Positions 45,066-56,089 of a stretch of 64,000 nucleotides of DNA are shown here, piece after piece. Below the pieces are notes generated by a model. That model searched no databases, had not been told where the DNA came from, and saw only the letters and a program-made list of their open reading frames with translations. The position numbers and the translations under genes are program-made. Positions within the stretch are counted from its first letter, which is position 1; each line of letters begins with the position of its first letter. Source of the stretch: Pandoraea iniqua (lineage in GTDB: Bacteria; Pseudomonadota; Gammaproteobacteria; Burkholderiales; Burkholderiaceae); contig NZ_CABPSF010000006.1 in assembly GCF_902459685.1 (NCBI RefSeq), positions 124,001 to 188,000 on the forward strand, written 5' to 3'.

Positions 45066-46181
45066 ATGAAGGTCGTCCACATCTCGCACACGCCGGTGGC
45101 GGGCAGTCCGGGGAACATCGTCTCGGCGCTCAACCGGTTAACCGATATCGAAGCGCGGCACGTCGTCTTTGACGCGGCCGCGTATCAGACGCGCACGTTC
45201 GCCGTCGATATCGACTGGAAACGCCAGCGCGATGTGGCACTTGACGTCATCGCGGCCGCCGACGTCATCCACCTCCATCAGATATTTCCGATGGACAAGA
45301 CGTTCGGTGCCGACTTTCCGCAGCTTTTCACGCACAAGAAGCTGATACGCCAGTTCCATTCCGCACCTGAGCTGTGGTCGCGCGAAGATGCGGCAATGCG
45401 CGAGCGAATCGTTAATGATCCCATTCCGCAACTGGTCATCGCGCAAGGCCCCGAACGCTTTTATCCGTTCGCGCGCGTGGTGCCCAACATTGTTCCGCTC
45501 AACGATCCGCGTTACATGCCCCAACCGGAGCAGGCGAGCGACGCGGGGCGTCCTGTGGTGGTCTTTTCCCCGAGTGGACGTTCGTCGGGCTGGCGCAAGC
45601 GATGGGAAACCAAAGGCGCGCCGCAAACGCTTCGCCTGTTGCGCAGGCTCGAACGTCGCGGCTTATGCGAAATTCGCCTGATCACCGGTACGCCGCATGA
45701 CGAGTGTCTGCGCCTGAAACAAAGTGCTGCGGTCGCGCTCGATGAGTGTGTGACGGGCAACTACCATCTCTCGGGGCTTGAAGCGCTCTCGCAGGGCAAG
45801 CCCACGCTCGGTCATCTCGACAACCGCGTGCAGTCGCAGCTTCGCCGTCTGACCGGTGCGTATGAATTGCCATGGGTCGATGTGCCGCTCGAAGCCGCCG
45901 AGGCCCCGCTCGTCGAGTTGCTGACGAACGCGGCGCTGCGTACGCAGATCGGGGCAGCGTCACGTCGCTGGATGGAGACCTACTATCAGGAAAGCGCGAT
46001 GGTCGAGCACTACCGGCAGGCGTATCTCGATCTCTTCAACGCGCCGAATCGATTCACCGAGCGGCGTATCGACGACGCTACGCAGTGGCTCGCCGTCTCG
46101 CTGCCCAACCTGCGCTGGCGGGCCCGGCGCAACGCCAATGCCTTCTGGCGGGGTCTCTGGGAGACGTGGCACGGGCGCTGA
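45066..46181 (+). CDS. Glycosyltransferase-like protein (GT-B fold)
   Basis: The 371-residue protein begins MKVVHISHTPVAGSPGNIVS, like GT4 N-termini, with a C-terminal region (GNYHLSGLEALSQGKPTLGH) resembling the nucleotide-sugar-binding Glu motif. Segments VVFSPSGRSSGWRKRWETKG and IRLITGTPHDECLRLKQSAA fit a Rossmann-type donor domain. No polysaccharide cluster surrounds it, so its acceptor is unknown. The start at 45066 is preceded by only a weak Shine-Dalgarno. Confidence 0.75.
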   Translation: MKVVHISHTPVAGSPGNIVSALNRLTDIEARHVVFDAAAYQTRTFAVDIDWKRQRDVALDVIAAADVIHLHQIFPMDKTFGADFPQLFTHKKLIRQFHSAPELWSREDAAMRERIVNDPIPQLVIAQGPERFYPFARVVPNIVPLNDPRYMPQPEQASDAGRPVVVFSPSGRSSGWRKRWETKGAPQTLRLLRRLERRGLCEIRLITGTPHDECLRLKQSAAVALDECVTGNYHLSGLEALSQGKPTLGHLDNRVQSQLRRLTGAYELPWVDVPLEAAEAPLVELLTNAALRTQIGAASRRWMETYYQESAMVEHYRQAYLDLFNAPNRFTERRIDDATQWLAVSLPNLRWRARRNANAFWRGLWETWHGR

Positions 46182-46201
46182 ACTGCGCACTCACGGCATC
46201 T

Positions 46202-47122
46202 TCATTCCGAAAACAACTCGAACAGCAGCGTGCGCATCCACTGGCTGGCCGGCTCTTGATGAAAGCGCGCGTGCCAGAACAGATTGATCTGAATATCGGG
46301 CACGTCGATGGGATGTTCGACATAACGCAAGCCGAAGTGCTGGGCGCTGCGCTGCGCGAACTTCTCGGTGACCGTTGCGACGAGATCGGTCGCGTGCAGG
46401 ATATCGGCCAATGCGACGAAGTGCGGCACCCGCAGACGAATGTTGCGATGCACGTGTGCGCGCGCCATGAACTCGTCGACCTGCCCGTGGCCCGTGCCGG
46501 CGGCCACCACGACCACTTGCTCGGCGCGCTCGAAATCTTCGCGTGAGAGTGCGGCGGCCTTGTCGCCGTCCGGCCGGTCGAGCGGGTGTCCGGGGCGGAA
46601 CATGCAGACGTACTTCTGGCGAAAGAGTCGCCGCTGAAAGAAGCCGGACGTCAGATCGGGCAGGTGGCCGACGGCCAGATCCACCTGTCCGGCCGCCATC
46701 TCTTCCTGCAAGTTGATTGCCGTGTTGCGCACGGTGCTCACCGTAATGCCCGGCGCCTGCTCGCCAAGGGCGTGCATCAGACGAGGCAGGAAGTGCACTT
46801 CACCGATATCCGTCATCGCGATCTGAAACGCCTTCTGGCTGGTCGCGGGATCGAACGCCACCTGACGATTGAACACGCCATGCAGCGCGTCGAGCGCAGC
46901 GGCTACCGGTTCCGCCAGTTCGGTGGCCATCGGCGTGGGCAACATGCCCCGCGAAGTGCGGATAAACAGTTCGTCGTTGAACAACTTGCGGAGTCGCGCG
47001 AGGGCATTGCTGACCGCAGGCTGCGTGACGCCCATGGCTTCGGCCACCCGCGACACGCGTCGTGCGTTGTAGAGGTGCTGGAAAACCACCAGCAGGTTCA
47101 GATCGACAGTGTGCAGGTCCAT
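46202..47122 (-). CDS. nagR: NagR/NahR-type LysR regulator of the salicylate 5-hydroxylase operon
   Basis: The 306-residue regulator (MDLHTVDLNLLVVFQHLYNA) has the HTH MGVTQPAVSNALARLRKLFN and the LFIRTSRGMLPTPMATELAE region close to NahR/LinR-type regulators that respond to salicylate or related aromatics. It is divergent from nagAa. The start at 47122 is taken from family length; the frame extends 11 codons further. Activation of the adjacent operon by salicylate is inferred from this context. Confidence 0.82.
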   Translation of the reverse strand: MDLHTVDLNLLVVFQHLYNARRVSRVAEAMGVTQPAVSNALARLRKLFNDELFIRTSRGMLPTPMATELAEPVAAALDALHGVFNRQVAFDPATSQKAFQIAMTDIGEVHFLPRLMHALGEQAPGITVSTVRNTAINLQEEMAAGQVDLAVGHLPDLTSGFFQRRLFRQKYVCMFRPGHPLDRPDGDKAAALSREDFERAEQVVVVAAGTGHGQVDEFMARAHVHRNIRLRVPHFVALADILHATDLVATVTEKFAQRSAQHFGLRYVEHPIDVPDIQINLFWHARFHQEPASQWMRTLLFELFSE

Positions 47123-47286
47123 GGCGGGCCGTCGAGGCGATTGCAGTGTTATCACTGAAATCTATGGAGGATATAAGCGAGATTCTATTGGTTTATATCG
47201 CCCTGTGCGCGATCCTTCGTTCAAACGGCGTGACAACGCGACAAAACGGTGCCCGGCGGGCATCGGCAGAACGGAGACAAACCCCC
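47123..47286. promoter_or_regulatory. Divergent nagR/nagAa control region with GATATAA/TTATATC inverted repeat
   Basis: The only symmetric element is GATATAA (47170-47176) and TTATATC (47193-47199), 16 nt apart. I could not find a good match to a NahR box, so the binding site remains open. The nagAa start (47287) is preceded by GGAGACAAACCCCC. Confidence 0.45.
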
Positions 47287-48342
47287 ATGGAAGTCAGCGT
47301 GCAACCGCTCGGCGAGCGCTTTGCCGCCGCCCCCGGCGACAACCTGCTCAAAGCCCTCACCGATCGTCAGATCCCCATTTCGTATAGCTGCCTCTCGGGG
47401 CGCTGCGGCACGTGCCGCTGCAAAGTCGTGTCCGGCAATGTGCAGGAGACCGGGGGCTACGAGTACCGGCACAACGCCGGCACTGACGGCGACGCGTCGA
47501 CCGATGCCCGCTACGTGCTGGCTTGTCAGGCAACCGTGCACGGCGACTGCGAGATCGAGTTGCCGGAAGTCGACGAAGTCGTCGTGCATCCCGCAAAGAT
47601 TCTCAAGGCGACCGTGCTCGCCATTGAGCCGCTCACCCATGACATCCAGCGTCTGGTGCTCAAGCCGGCCAAGCCCCTGAGTTTTTCGCCGGGGCAATAC
47701 GCGACCCTGCAATTCACACCCGAACACATCCGGCCGTACTCGATGGCGGGAATCGACGCCGACGGGACGCTCGAATTTCACATCCGCCGCGTGCCGGGCG
47801 GTGCGGTCACCGGCTATGTCGCGGAGCAACTGAAGGTCGGCGACGCCGTGCGTGTGTCGGGGCCGCTCGGTACGTCGTATCTGCGCACGCGTCATGACGG
47901 TCCGATGCTGTGTGTCGCGGGAGGCACTGGACTCGCGCCGGTGCTTTCGATCGTGCGCGGGGCGGTTGCCCGCGGCATGACCAATCCCATCGAAATTTAC
48001 GTGGGCGCTCGCTCGCCATCCGATGTGTACGGCCTCGCATGGCTGCGCGAACTGGCCGCCCGCCACGACGGCAGCTTGCGCTTGCACGTTGTGACGACGA
48101 GTGGCGCGTCGCCGGTTGCTGAACCGGCTGTTGCGACTGAAGGCGGTAGTGCGCCCTCGCGACTCGGTCACGTGACGGATGCCATCGCTGCGGACTTTGT
48201 CGGCGCCGGGGCCTTGACGGGTTGGCGAGCATATCTGTGCGGTGCGCCGCCGATGGTCGACGCTGCGACCACGTTGCTGCGCGGGCGCGGGATCGACGCC
48301 AGTCATATCTACGCCGACGCCTTTTATGCCAGGGCGGCCTGA
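47287..48342 (+). CDS. nagAa: Ferredoxin reductase component of salicylate 5-hydroxylase
   Basis: The 351-residue flavoprotein has an N-terminal plant-type 2Fe-2S domain (CLSGRCGTCRC plus a distal Cys in VLACQ), an FAD domain with RPYSMAG near residue 150, and an NAD domain (VAGGTGLAPVLSIVRG near 215 and CGAPPMVDAA at the end). It passes electrons from NADH to the Rieske ferredoxin (50218-50532). The gene order LysR-reductase-large-small-ferredoxin equals that of nagR-nagAa-nagG-nagH-nagAb. Confidence 0.85.
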   Translation: MEVSVQPLGERFAAAPGDNLLKALTDRQIPISYSCLSGRCGTCRCKVVSGNVQETGGYEYRHNAGTDGDASTDARYVLACQATVHGDCEIELPEVDEVVVHPAKILKATVLAIEPLTHDIQRLVLKPAKPLSFSPGQYATLQFTPEHIRPYSMAGIDADGTLEFHIRRVPGGAVTGYVAEQLKVGDAVRVSGPLGTSYLRTRHDGPMLCVAGGTGLAPVLSIVRGAVARGMTNPIEIYVGARSPSDVYGLAWLRELAARHDGSLRLHVVTTSGASPVAEPAVATEGGSAPSRLGHVTDAIAADFVGAGALTGWRAYLCGAPPMVDAATTLLRGRGIDASHIYADAFYARAA

Positions 48343-48439
48343 TTTCGCGCGACGCATCGTGACGCATCGTGACGATGTGTGCGCTGCGTCTTTGCCGTCC
48401 GGCGTCACTCGCCTCATGAATTCCTCAAAGGAGACAACC

Positions 48440-49717
48440 GTGAGTACAACACCGCAGACCGGACACGATCCGGCGTCGGCACGCCCGTCCGACATTTGGC
48501 CCGCCGAGGGCACGAGCCGTATTCCGTTTCGCGTTTATACCGATACCGATCTGTATCGGCGCGAGCTCGAACAGTGCTTCTATCGCGGCCACTGGAACTA
48601 CGTAGGTCTGGAAGCGGAAGTGCCGAACCCCGGCGACTTCAAGCGCACAGTCATCGGCGAGCGCTCGGTGATTGTCACGCGCGATGCGAGCGGCGAGATC
48701 AATGTGGTTGAGAACGTTTGCGCACATCGCGGCATGAAATTCTGCCGAGAGAAGCGAGGCAACCGGACCGATTTTCACTGCCCTTATCACCAGTGGAACT
48801 ACGACCTCAAGGGCAATCTTCAGGGCGTGCCGTTCCGTCGCGGCGTGAAGCAGGACGGCAAGGTCAACGGCGGCATGCCGAAAGACTTCAAGCCGGAAGA
48901 CCACGGCCTGACGAAGCTCAAGGTCGCGACGCGCGGCGGTGTGATCTTCGCGTCGTTCGATCACGAGATCGAGTCGCTCGACGACTTTCTCGGCCCCGAG
49001 ATCGGTGCGTACTTCGACCGCCTGTTCGATGGGCGCAAGCTCAAGCTGCTCGGCTACAACAAGCAACGCATTCCGGGTAACTGGAAGCTGATGCAGGAGA
49101 ACATCAAAGACCCGTATCACCCGGGGCTGCTGCACACGTGGTTCGTCACGTTCGGGCTCTGGCGCGCAGACAACAAGTCGCGTCTGGTCATGGACGCCCA
49201 CGGCCGTCACGCCGCGATGATTTCCACGCGCGGTCAGGGCGGTGGCGGAGAGGTGACGTCAGGGGTGTCGAGCTTCAAGGAGGCGATGTCGCTCAACGAC
49301 ACGCGCTTTCTCGACATCGTGCAGGAAGACTGGTGGAAGGGCCCGACGGCGGTACTCATGACGCTCTTTCCCAGCGTCATTCTTCAGCAGCAGGTCAACT
49401 CGGTTTCCACGCGTCACATTCAGCCGCGCGGCCACGATTCGTTCGACTTCGTGTGGACGCACTTTGGCTTCGAAGACGACACCGACGAGATGACGCAGCG
49501 CCGCTTGCGACAGGCCAACCTGTTCGGCCCGGCGGGGTTCGTGTCGGCCGACGATGGCGAGGCGATCGAATGTTCGCAGGAAGGGTTCGAACAGAAGCCG
49601 TGGCACCGTGTGCTGGCGGAACTGGGCGGCACGGGGGTGGAGAACACCGACCACATGGTGACCGAGACGCTGATTCGCGGCATGTACGCGTACTGGCGCC
49701 GCGTGATGGGCGTTTGA
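48440..49717 (+). CDS. nagG: Salicylate 5-hydroxylase large (Rieske oxygenase alpha) subunit
   Basis: The 425-residue subunit starts at a GTG (48440) with AAAGGAG 6 nt upstream. The Rieske motif CAHRGMKF...CPYH lies near residues 86-108; the mononuclear iron site is ENIKDPYHPGLLHTWF near 215 (Asp, His, His). With the ferredoxin and reductase it hydroxylates salicylate to gentisate in the NagG/HybB family; from memory the sequence is closest to NagG-type proteins rather than benzoate dioxygenases. Neighbour order supports this. Confidence 0.85.
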   Translation: MSTTPQTGHDPASARPSDIWPAEGTSRIPFRVYTDTDLYRRELEQCFYRGHWNYVGLEAEVPNPGDFKRTVIGERSVIVTRDASGEINVVENVCAHRGMKFCREKRGNRTDFHCPYHQWNYDLKGNLQGVPFRRGVKQDGKVNGGMPKDFKPEDHGLTKLKVATRGGVIFASFDHEIESLDDFLGPEIGAYFDRLFDGRKLKLLGYNKQRIPGNWKLMQENIKDPYHPGLLHTWFVTFGLWRADNKSRLVMDAHGRHAAMISTRGQGGGGEVTSGVSSFKEAMSLNDTRFLDIVQEDWWKGPTAVLMTLFPSVILQQQVNSVSTRHIQPRGHDSFDFVWTHFGFEDDTDEMTQRRLRQANLFGPAGFVSADDGEAIECSQEGFEQKPWHRVLAELGGTGVENTDHMVTETLIRGMYAYWRRVMGV

Positions 49718-49731
49718 GGAGACACGAGACG

Positions 49732-50205
49732 ATGGTCGACTTTGTGACGTTTCAAGCCGTTGTCGAGCTCAATGCGGCCTATGCGGCGGCGCTCGATGCG
49801 CAGCAATGGGATGCGTGGCCGGGGTTCTTCCTCGACGACTGTATTTACCGCGTGCAGCCGCGCGAGAACCACGAGATGGGGCTGCCCCTTGCGACGCTCT
49901 CGTTCGAAAGCCGGGGGATGCTGCAAGACCGCATCTACGGCATCCGCGACACGCTCTTTCATGATCCGTACTACCAACGGCACGTGATCGGACTGCCGAG
50001 CATCAAGGTGCTCGACGAGACCACGCTGCACGTGGAATCGAACTACGCGGTCTTTCGGACCAAGCCGGATCAGCTCACCGACATTCTGTCGGTCGGCCGC
50101 TATCTGGACATCGTCAAACGTACCGGCGACGGGTGGAAATTCGCGTCCCGGTTGTGCATTTTCGACAGCGAGATGATCCCCAACTCGCTGATCTACCCGA
50201 TCTGA
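49732..50205 (+). CDS. nagH: Salicylate 5-hydroxylase small (beta) subunit
   Basis: The 157-residue protein (MVDFVTFQAVVELNAAYAAA) has the SnoaL/NTF2-like beta-subunit fold, with YRVQPRENHEMGLPLATLSF and HVIGLPSIKVLDETTLHVES. It stabilises the alpha3beta3 oxygenase hexamer. It lies 14 nt after nagG, preceded by GAGGAGAC. Confidence 0.84.
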   Translation: MVDFVTFQAVVELNAAYAAALDAQQWDAWPGFFLDDCIYRVQPRENHEMGLPLATLSFESRGMLQDRIYGIRDTLFHDPYYQRHVIGLPSIKVLDETTLHVESNYAVFRTKPDQLTDILSVGRYLDIVKRTGDGWKFASRLCIFDSEMIPNSLIYPI

Positions 50206-50217
50206 AGCGAGGACATC

Positions 50218-50532
50218 ATGAGCGGTAACTGGATCGAGGCGGCCTCACGCGACGCCATTCCCGAGGACGACGTCATCGGCCTGGTGGTCGGCGGGCGTGA
50301 CATTGCCCTGTATGGGGTAGACGGCGAGGTATTCGCAACCGATAACGTGTGCACCCACGGGAACGCGCGCCTGTGCGACGGGTTTCTGGAGGGGCACGAG
50401 ATCGAGTGCCCGCTGCATCAGGGCAAGTTCGACGTGCGTACCGGCGCGGCCATGTGCGCGCCGCTCACCGAGGGGGTGAAGACTTATCCCATCCGAATCG
50501 AGGCCGGCACGGTGTACGTCGATCTGGGCTGA
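50218..50532 (+). CDS. nagAb: Rieske-type ferredoxin of salicylate 5-hydroxylase
   Basis: The 104-residue ferredoxin has [12 protein letters not shown] and CPLHQGKFD (CxH...CxxH), the Rieske 2Fe-2S ligands. It shuttles electrons from NagAa to NagG. It begins 12 nt after nagH. The operon seems to end here: no gentisate dioxygenase gene follows. Confidence 0.88.
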   Translation: MSGNWIEAASRDAIPEDDVIGLVVGGRDIALYGVDGEVFATDNVCTHGNARLCDGFLEGHEIECPLHQGKFDVRTGAAMCAPLTEGVKTYPIRIEAGTVYVDLG

Positions 50533-51071
50533 GGAAAGGACCGGTCTCGGCCGGTCTAGGGAAAAACATCCAAACGGGCTGCCGACGAGGCGGCCCGTCG
50601 TGTTTGCACGACACGTAGCGGGCTGGCTCACATGATTCATTGTTTTGTTGAGTGATACATATGAATCATTTTTTGCGGCGGCAGCATCCTCGCGTTTTGG
50701 CTTGTTTCTCCACTCGCAATCGTTAAAAAAGCTATTCATTTCCGGCGCTTATCTGTGGCATATCGCAGTCGCTGTCAGACAGTGGCCTGCGTAGGAATAC
50801 TTAGCCTTTTCAGCTAATTGCGTAATTGATTTCCGCAACCCGGTATCGACGCGCGTTATTTTAATAACTGAGTGGAATATTGCTATGCGACGGGTTTTAT
50901 AAGCGATTAAACGCAGATAAATTGTGTCGTGCGCATGATGCTGAGTGGAAAGTTGCGTTTCGTTTTGTATTCAAAAACGGATCCAAAAGATTCAAGTTGG
51001 TGCAGTCTTTTGTGCGGCGCAATAAAAAACCCGGCCGAAGCCGGGTTTCCGATGCATTGAAGCTCAGCGTA
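50533..51071. other. 539-nt AT-richer gap between nagAb and cspA
   Basis: No gene is supported. A stem ACGGGCTGCC/GGCGGCCCGT (50574-50598) may terminate the nag operon. ATGATTCAT (50632-50640) and ATGAATCAT (50661-50669), followed by T6, may be a second hairpin or operator pair. The cspA terminator lies at 51022-51048. The base composition is noticeably lower in GC than the flanks. Confidence 0.5.
51022..51048 (-). terminator. Intrinsic terminator of cspA
   Basis: AAACCCGGC (51027-51035), CGAA loop, GCCGGGTTT (51040-51048), with an A-run at 51024-51029 giving the minus-strand T-tract. Confidence 0.9.
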
Positions 51072-51278
51072 TCAGGACGGTGCCTGAATGTTCGAAGCCT
51101 GCTTGCCCTTGGGGCCTTGCACCACCTCGAAGACCACCTTCTGACCTTCCTTCAGGGTCTTGAAGCCGTTCATCTGGATCGCCGAGAAGTGAGCGAACAG
51201 ATCTTCGCCACCTTCATCCGGCGTGATGAAACCAAAACCCTTGGCATCGTTAAACCATTTGACCGTACCGGTTGCCAT
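51072..51278 (-). CDS. cspA: Cold-shock domain protein CspA-type
   Basis: The 68-residue protein [20 protein letters not shown] has RNP1 (KGFGFI) and RNP2 (DLFAHFS) and binds single-stranded nucleic acid. The start at 51278 leaves a long 5' leader, as in cold-shock mRNAs: a TTGACA-18-AACAAT promoter at 51456-51427 on the minus strand predicts about 140 nt of leader. It is divergent from clpS-clpA. Confidence 0.96.
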   Translation of the reverse strand: MATGTVKWFNDAKGFGFITPDEGGEDLFAHFSAIQMNGFKTLKEGQKVVFEVVQGPKGKQASNIQAPS

Positions 51279-51523
51279 ACAAACTTCCCCTAAACAATTA
51301 CGACTACTACATATCACCGCAACAACGAGCACATCTGAAAAACCCGCCGACTAGTCGCGGCGGCTTCTTAGGCTCACCCAGGCATCTTTTCTTTTAAAAC
51401 GCTTATAGAGGAAAAGCGCCAAGTTGATTGTTTTCGCTAACTGCCAATAGTGTCAAGCCCTTTTTCGCCGATAGAAGATGAGTTCGATCAGGTTTTACCC
51501 TTATATCTAGGAGGGCATAAGCA
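51279..51523. other. Leader of cspA and divergent cspA/clpS control region
   Basis: This is the cspA 5' leader plus the promoter zone. The only other element is AGGAGGG at 51509-51515, 8 nt before a GTG that opens the small frame before clpS. Confidence 0.5.
51427..51456 (-). promoter_or_regulatory. Candidate cspA promoter
   Basis: Perfect -35 TTGACA (51456-51451) and AACAAT (51432-51427) spaced by 18 bp on the minus strand. The leader from about 51420 to 51279 is typical in length for cold-shock genes. Confidence 0.6.
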
Positions 51524-51712
51524 GTGCCGCGACACGCCCTTGAAATTTGGGTTAAGCTGACTCATATGGGTGTGGCACCCCCGGTGGTCGGGGCTGCGGC
51601 GCCTTGCTGGACAACGCACGCGGCGATTTGGCGAGTGTTGGCATTCCGGTGGACACCGGCGGCAGGCGGCAATAGGAGCTTCGATTGCTTCCTGCGCCCC
51701 GGAGTTGTTTAG
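51524..51712 (+). CDS. Possible small upstream ORF before clpS (uncertain)
   Basis: A GTG at 51524 follows an excellent Shine-Dalgarno (AGGAGGG, 8 nt). The 62-residue product (MPRHALEIWVKLTHMGVAPP) resembles nothing I know and has three prolines and several tryptophans. Its TAG stop lies 9 nt before the clpS ATG. It could be a real leader peptide coupled to clpS, or only fortuitous. Confidence 0.3.
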   Translation: MPRHALEIWVKLTHMGVAPPVVGAAAPCWTTHAAIWRVLAFRWTPAAGGNRSFDCFLRPGVV

Positions 51713-51721
51713 AATCCACGT

Positions 51722-52032
51722 ATGGCAACCTTACCGACAACGCATGATGACACCGTACAGGAGCGGCAAGAGCAACAGCTCAAGCCGCCTTCGATGTACA
51801 AGGTGGTACTGTTGAACGACGATTTCACCCCGATGGAGTTCGTGGTGATGGTCATTCAGGAATATTTCAATAAGGACCGGGAATCTGCAACGCAGATCAT
51901 GCTCAAGGTCCACCGAGAGGGCAGGGGAGTTTGTGGGGTCTTCACGCGCGATGTCGCGGCGACCAAAGTTGAGCAAGTTGTTAGCCATGCAAGGCAGTCC
52001 GGGCACCCGCTGCAGTGCGTGATGGAGGAAGC

Positions 52033-52036
<4 letters not shown>
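51722..52036 (+). CDS. clpS: ATP-dependent Clp protease adaptor ClpS
   Basis: ClpS delivers N-end-rule substrates to ClpAP. The 104-residue protein has [20 protein letters not shown], with the acidic ND pocket, and [20 protein letters not shown]. The ATG at 51722 has no Shine-Dalgarno; TAGAAT ends 6 nt before it. Its stop overlaps the clpA start (ATGA), so the genes are coupled. Confidence 0.96.
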
Positions 52037-54330
<2,294 letters not shown>

Positions 54331-54382
54331 GTCTTTAAGTCTGTAAGCCGGCAGGCGATGCGCTGACGAACCTGCTGGAAAG

Positions 54383-54411
54383 AAAAAACGCCGCTATATG
54401 CGGCGTTTTTT
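54383..54411. terminator. Bidirectional intrinsic terminator clpA/dut
   Basis: AAAAAACGCCGC (54383-54394), TATAT loop, GCGGCGTTTTTT (54400-54411). Perfect arms with runs on both strands between the convergent clpA and dut. Confidence 0.94.
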
Positions 54412-54455
54412 CATGGACGCGTCAGCCGCAAACCACGCGGCGCAACGTGACAAAT

Positions 54456-54902
54456 TCAATGCTTGCCCGTGCTGCCGAAGCCACCGGCACCGCGATCGCT
54501 CTCGGGGAATTCGTCCACGAGGTTGAACTCGGCCTGCACGACCGGCACGATCACCAGTTGTGCCAGACGCTCGAACGGGTTCAGTACGAACGGCTCGTTG
54601 CCGCGGTTCCACGTCGAGACCATCAACTGGCCCTGATAATCCGAGTCGATCAGCCCGACCAGATTGCCGAGCACGATGCCGTGCTTATGGCCGAGGCCCG
54701 AGCGCGGCAGAATCAGCGCGGCATAGCCCGAGTCGGCCAGATGGATCGCCAGACCCGTCGGCACGAGCACGGTCTGACCCGGGGCGATGGTGAGCGGCGC
54801 GTCGAGGCACGCACGCAGATCGAGCCCGGCGCTACCCGGCGTGGCGTAGGCGGGGAGCTGCGAGCGCAGGCGTTCGTCGAGGATCTTGACGTCGAGTTTC
54901 AT
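54456..54902 (-). CDS. dut: dUTP diphosphatase
   Basis: Dut removes dUTP and supplies dUMP. The 148-residue homotrimeric type has the five motifs: [34 protein letters not shown] and [10 protein letters not shown]. It is downstream of an LLM oxidoreductase gene rather than next to coaBC, its usual partner. Confidence 0.97.
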   Translation of the reverse strand: MKLDVKILDERLRSQLPAYATPGSAGLDLRACLDAPLTIAPGQTVLVPTGLAIHLADSGYAALILPRSGLGHKHGIVLGNLVGLIDSDYQGQLMVSTWNRGNEPFVLNPFERLAQLVIVPVVQAEFNLVDEFPESDRGAGGFGSTGKH

Positions 54903-54932
54903 GGCGTAGGCTTGGCGTAATTCAGTAAAAAA

Positions 54933-55976
54933 TCAGTCGGAGGCGCCGTCGGACGCCGACAGCGAGAACGCTTGCGCAAGCAATTCATGCGAGCGCAGAC
55001 GGGCGCGGTAACTGCCGGCCACCGTCAGCACGATGATCTCGTCGGCATCGAACTGCTCCTGCAATTCGAGCACGCGAGCGGTCACGCGTTCCGGGGTGCC
55101 GATGATACTACGCGGCTTCTCGCGCGCGATCACTGACAACTCGCGGTCACGATATTGCGGCTTGGCTTCCGCGCCTTGCTCAAGGCTCGGAATCGGCTCG
55201 TTCATGCCGTAAGCCATCTGCACGCGTCGCAGGTCGACGCCTGCTTCGAGGGCTTCCGCCTCGGCATCGGTATCCGCACAGATTACGAACAGCGCCACCG
55301 AGCAGTAAGGCTTGCCGAGCTGTCCCGGCGTAAAGCGCTCGCGATACGCCTCGGTCACTCGATGACCATAGTGCGCGTTGATGAAGTGTGCGAAGCAGTA
55401 GCGCAACCCGAGTTGCGCGGCGAGCAATCCACCGAATTCACTCGATCCCAATACCCAAAGCTCCGGCCGCGTTTCGACAGCCGGTTGCAGCAGCACGCCG
55501 CGATACGGGTGATCGTCGGGCAGGGTGCCGTCGAAGAGTCGGGCCAGTTCCTCCACTTGCTGCGGAAAGTGCTCGCCGGCGTCGTACGGCCCCTTGGCGA
55601 CGGCGCGTGCGGTGCGCATGTCGCCACCGGGCGCGCGTCCGACGCCGAGGTCGATCCGATTCGGAAACAACGCTTCGAGCATCAGAAACTGCTCGGCCAG
55701 CTTGAACGGGCTGTAATACGGCAGCATCACGCCGCCGGACCCGACGCGCAGCCGCTTGGTCACGCTGGCCAGCCGCGCGATCATGACTTCGGGGGCGGGG
55801 TTGGCCACGCCACGCAGGCCGTGGTGTTCCGCGCACCAGTAGCGCGTGTAGCCGAGGTCGTCGGCGGCTTGGGCCAATTCGACCGTGGCGGCGATGGCAT
55901 CCGCTGCGCTGTGGCCGTGAATCACCGGTGTCTGGTCGAGCACCGAGAGTTTGATGCGATTGCGGGTTTGCGTCAT
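54933..55976 (-). CDS. LLM-class (luciferase-like) flavin oxidoreductase
   Basis: The 347-residue protein (MTQTRNRIKLSVLDQTPVIH) has the MsnO8-type luciferase fold with DDLGYTRYWCAEHHGLRGVA, GSGGVMLPYYSPFKLAEQFL and PNRIDLGVGRAPGGD. The start at 55976 follows AAGGAGC. It likely uses FMN from a separate reductase. The substrate is unknown. Confidence 0.9.
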   Translation of the reverse strand: MTQTRNRIKLSVLDQTPVIHGHSAADAIAATVELAQAADDLGYTRYWCAEHHGLRGVANPAPEVMIARLASVTKRLRVGSGGVMLPYYSPFKLAEQFLMLEALFPNRIDLGVGRAPGGDMRTARAVAKGPYDAGEHFPQQVEELARLFDGTLPDDHPYRGVLLQPAVETRPELWVLGSSEFGGLLAAQLGLRYCFAHFINAHYGHRVTEAYRERFTPGQLGKPYCSVALFVICADTDAEAEALEAGVDLRRVQMAYGMNEPIPSLEQGAEAKPQYRDRELSVIAREKPRSIIGTPERVTARVLELQEQFDADEIIVLTVAGSYRARLRSHELLAQAFSLSASDGASD

Positions 55977-56089
55977 GGAATCGATGCTCCTTGCATCACC
56001 GGGTGCGGCCGCGAGCCTTCAGGCATTCCCGCAGGCTCTCACGCACCGACAATTCGATAATTCGGCGGTTCGACAATGCGCCGAGCCGC

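Noticed and set aside
47123-47286. Classical NahR/NagR box before nagAa
   Set aside because: No good match to the NahR-type site was found; only an AT-rich inverted repeat is present.
50880-51293. Plus-strand frame of 137 codons over cspA
   Set aside because: It is antisense to cspA over most of its length, has no good Shine-Dalgarno and no family resemblance.
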